From: Bacillus_BD sp050389805
Lineage (GTDB): Bacteria; Bacillota; Bacilli; Bacillales; Cytobacillaceae
Direction of reading: 5' to 3'
Length of the DNA stretch: 64,000 nt
Assembly: GCF_050389805.1 (NCBI RefSeq)
Contig: NZ_CP130945.1
Coordinates: 1,240,001-1,304,000 of the forward strand
Below are positions 62,712 to 64,000 of the stretch, piece by piece (position 1 is the first letter of the stretch; each line of letters starts with the position of its first letter). The notes beneath the pieces are model-generated. The model had not been told where the DNA came from. It ran no database searches and was given only the letters and a program-made list of their open reading frames with translations. The translations under genes were made by a program, and so were the position numbers.

Positions 62712-62853
62712 CTGTAATTGTAGTAGAAGGTATGAAAACTCCTATGGGAGTGCGAGCGATATAACCAGGTCATACGAAGTGTCATGGTGGTTCAGGCGAA
62801 ACTGAGCGGAAAGCGAAGTGACTGTAAAGAGAATAAAACAACCAGTTTAACAG
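62712..62853. repeat. Degraded family A repeat, copy 4
   Basis: AAAACTCCTATGGGAGTGCG, ACTGAGCGGAAAGCGAAGTG and an end CCAGTTTAACAG correspond to family A, but the right part has diverged. It lies between coiA and pepF. Confidence 0.65.
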
Positions 62854-62887
62854 ATCCATTTTCATCCCTTCTTAACAGACAGTATAA

Positions 62888-62935
62888 TCCCCCTACCTCA
62901 AAATACTGAGCAATAATAGAGTAAGTAAGTAGGTA
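62888..62935. repeat. Partial family C element, copy 2
   Basis: ATCCCCCTACCTCAAAATAC, then TGAGCAATAATAGAGTAAGT and AAGTAGGTA resemble the first hairpin arm of copy 1 at 53865. The later hairpins are missing. Confidence 0.5.
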
Positions 62936-63071
62936 AATAAATGAAACCGACATGATCAACATATATTAATAAGGCTCTAGATTAAAAAATAGCAGGAAAA
63001 TAGGGTAAACTAGGAGAAGAAGATAATATTAAATCCCTTCATTGGGAAAATAAAACGGATGGAGGAATAAA

Positions 63072-64000
63072 ATGGCTAACGAAACTGCAAATAAACTTCC
63101 AGCTAGAAGTGAAATTAAAGTCGAAGATACTTGGAAATTAGAAGATATCTTTGCTTCGGATGAGGCTTGGGAAAAAGAATTTCAAGAGGTTAAGTCACTC
63201 ATTCCAAAGGTGAAAGAATATCAAGGGAAACTAGGCGAGAGTGCTGAAACGTTATATAATGCCTTACAATTTCAGGATCATTTATTAGAAAGACTTGGTA
63301 AGTTGTATGCATATTCTCATATGAGATATGACCAAGATACGACAAATTCCTTTTATCAAGGTCTTGATGATCGGATGAAAAACTTATATGCACAAGCAGC
63401 TAGTAGTTTAGCGTTTGTTGTTCCTGAGTTATTGTCTATTGAAGAAGAAAAGCTATCCGGCTTTTTAAAAGAGAACTCAGAGTTAAAGCTTTATGAACAT
63501 TCATTAGAAGAAATTAACTTACAGCGCCCGCATGTATTGTCAGCAGAGCAAGAAGCTCTATTGGCAGAGGCTTCAGAGGTATTAGGATCTTCAGAGAATA
63601 CCTTTGGGATGTTAAATAATGCGGATTTACAATTCCCAGCTATTAAAGATGAAAACGGAGTAGAAGTTGAGGTGACACATGGTCGCTTTAGTCGCTTTTT
63701 AGAAAGTGCAGATTCTAGAGTTCGTCATGATGCTTTTAAAGCGGTTTATGAAACGTATGGGAAGTTTCGTAATACATTTTCAAGTACATTAAGTGGAAAT
63801 GTAAAGAAAAATAATTTCTATGCAAGAGTTCGTAATTACTCTTCTGCACGACATGCAGCACTTGCGGAAAATAATATTCCCGAGAGTGTTTATGATAATC
63901 TAGTAAGTACGATTAATGAACACTTACCGCTTCTACACCGTTACGTGAAATTACGTAAAAAGGTTCTTGGTCTTAAAGAATTACATATGTATGATTTATA
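63072..64000 (+). CDS. pepF: Oligoendopeptidase F, 3' end outside window
   Basis: The first 309 residues of an M3B-family zinc oligopeptidase. MANETANKLPARSEIKVEDT and WKLEDIFASDEAWEKEF open the family pattern, followed by GRFSRFLESADSRVRHDAF and KNNFYARVRNYSSARHAAL. The HEXXH zinc site is expected beyond the window edge, so activity cannot be judged. GGAGGAATAA precedes the ATG at 63072. The order coiA-pepF matches B. subtilis (yjbF-yjbG). Two repeats fill the 370-base gap before it. Confidence 0.93.
   Translation, partial: MANETANKLPARSEIKVEDTWKLEDIFASDEAWEKEFQEVKSLIPKVKEYQGKLGESAETLYNALQFQDHLLERLGKLYAYSHMRYDQDTTNSFYQGLDDRMKNLYAQAASSLAFVVPELLSIEEEKLSGFLKENSELKLYEHSLEEINLQRPHVLSAEQEALLAEASEVLGSSENTFGMLNNADLQFPAIKDENGVEVEVTHGRFSRFLESADSRVRHDAFKAVYETYGKFRNTFSSTLSGNVKKNNFYARVRNYSSARHAALAENNIPESVYDNLVSTINEHLPLLHRYVKLRKKVLGLKELHMYDL

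Overview
The window is a low-GC, gene-dense stretch of a Bacillaceae (Bacillus-like) chromosome. The evidence is the whole gerP spore-germination operon, ComK/MecA/CoiA competence genes, Spx, SipV-type signal peptidase, FapR/CtsR/Fnr-type control sites, and a gene order that follows the Bacillus subtilis yhfN-comK-addBA-gerP-yis-yit-arg-yja-yjb-pepF axis with local differences. I cannot name the species from the sequence alone. No tRNA, rRNA, CRISPR array, prophage or intact transposase was found.

Layout. 1-5.8 kb: the 3' part of an M48 membrane protease, an IDEAL-domain protein, comK, a YhjD-type sporulation protein, an LCP cell-wall ligase, a TVP38-type membrane protein and a signal peptidase. 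5.8-13.1 kb: addB-addA recombination nuclease. 13.1-15.1 kb: gerPABCDEF on the minus strand. 15.4-26.8 kb: yis/yit region with DUF418, YisL, YisN, AsnO, an amylase-like protein whose catalytic residues are replaced, YajQ, CvfB, DegV and small Bacillus-specific proteins. 27-32.3 kb: yitV, yitW, then molybdenum-cofactor genes moaA, moeA, mobB and an oxygen-sensing fnr. 32.6-42.1 kb: arginine operon argCJBD-carAB-argF. 42.2-45.4 kb: yjzC, clpB, yjzD. 45.8-53.8 kb: yjaU/yjaV-like genes, fabH-fabF, a PerR-like regulator, yjaZ, yjbA, trpS. 54.6-64 kb: spx, a tungsten/molybdenum aldehyde oxidoreductase module (MoaD, small GG-tailed protein, AOR, E1-like enzyme), mecA, cls, coiA and the start of pepF.

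How the genes work together. ComK (activator), MecA (its ClpC adaptor), CoiA (DNA uptake and processing) and Spx make a competence and proteolysis theme. MoaA/MoeA/MobB make the pterin cofactor, Fnr with an FNR box before moaA suggests anaerobic induction, and the AOR module further on is a likely cofactor consumer with its own MoaD and E1 enzyme. The arginine operon carries its own carbamoyl-phosphate synthase and has an ARG box at its head. fabH-fabF has a FapR box inside its promoter, and clpB has a CtsR box.

The intergenic DNA is unusual: at least three families of degenerate, hairpin-rich dispersed repeats occur in several copies within this one window, plus single stretches of structured or repeat-like DNA. 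The most interesting signals are the GH13 protein with all three catalytic positions altered, the repeat families, a ribosome-binding-site-sequestering hairpin before the yjaV-like gene, a degenerate T-box before trpS, a three-hairpin region before yjaU, and the second GG-ended small protein next to MoaD.
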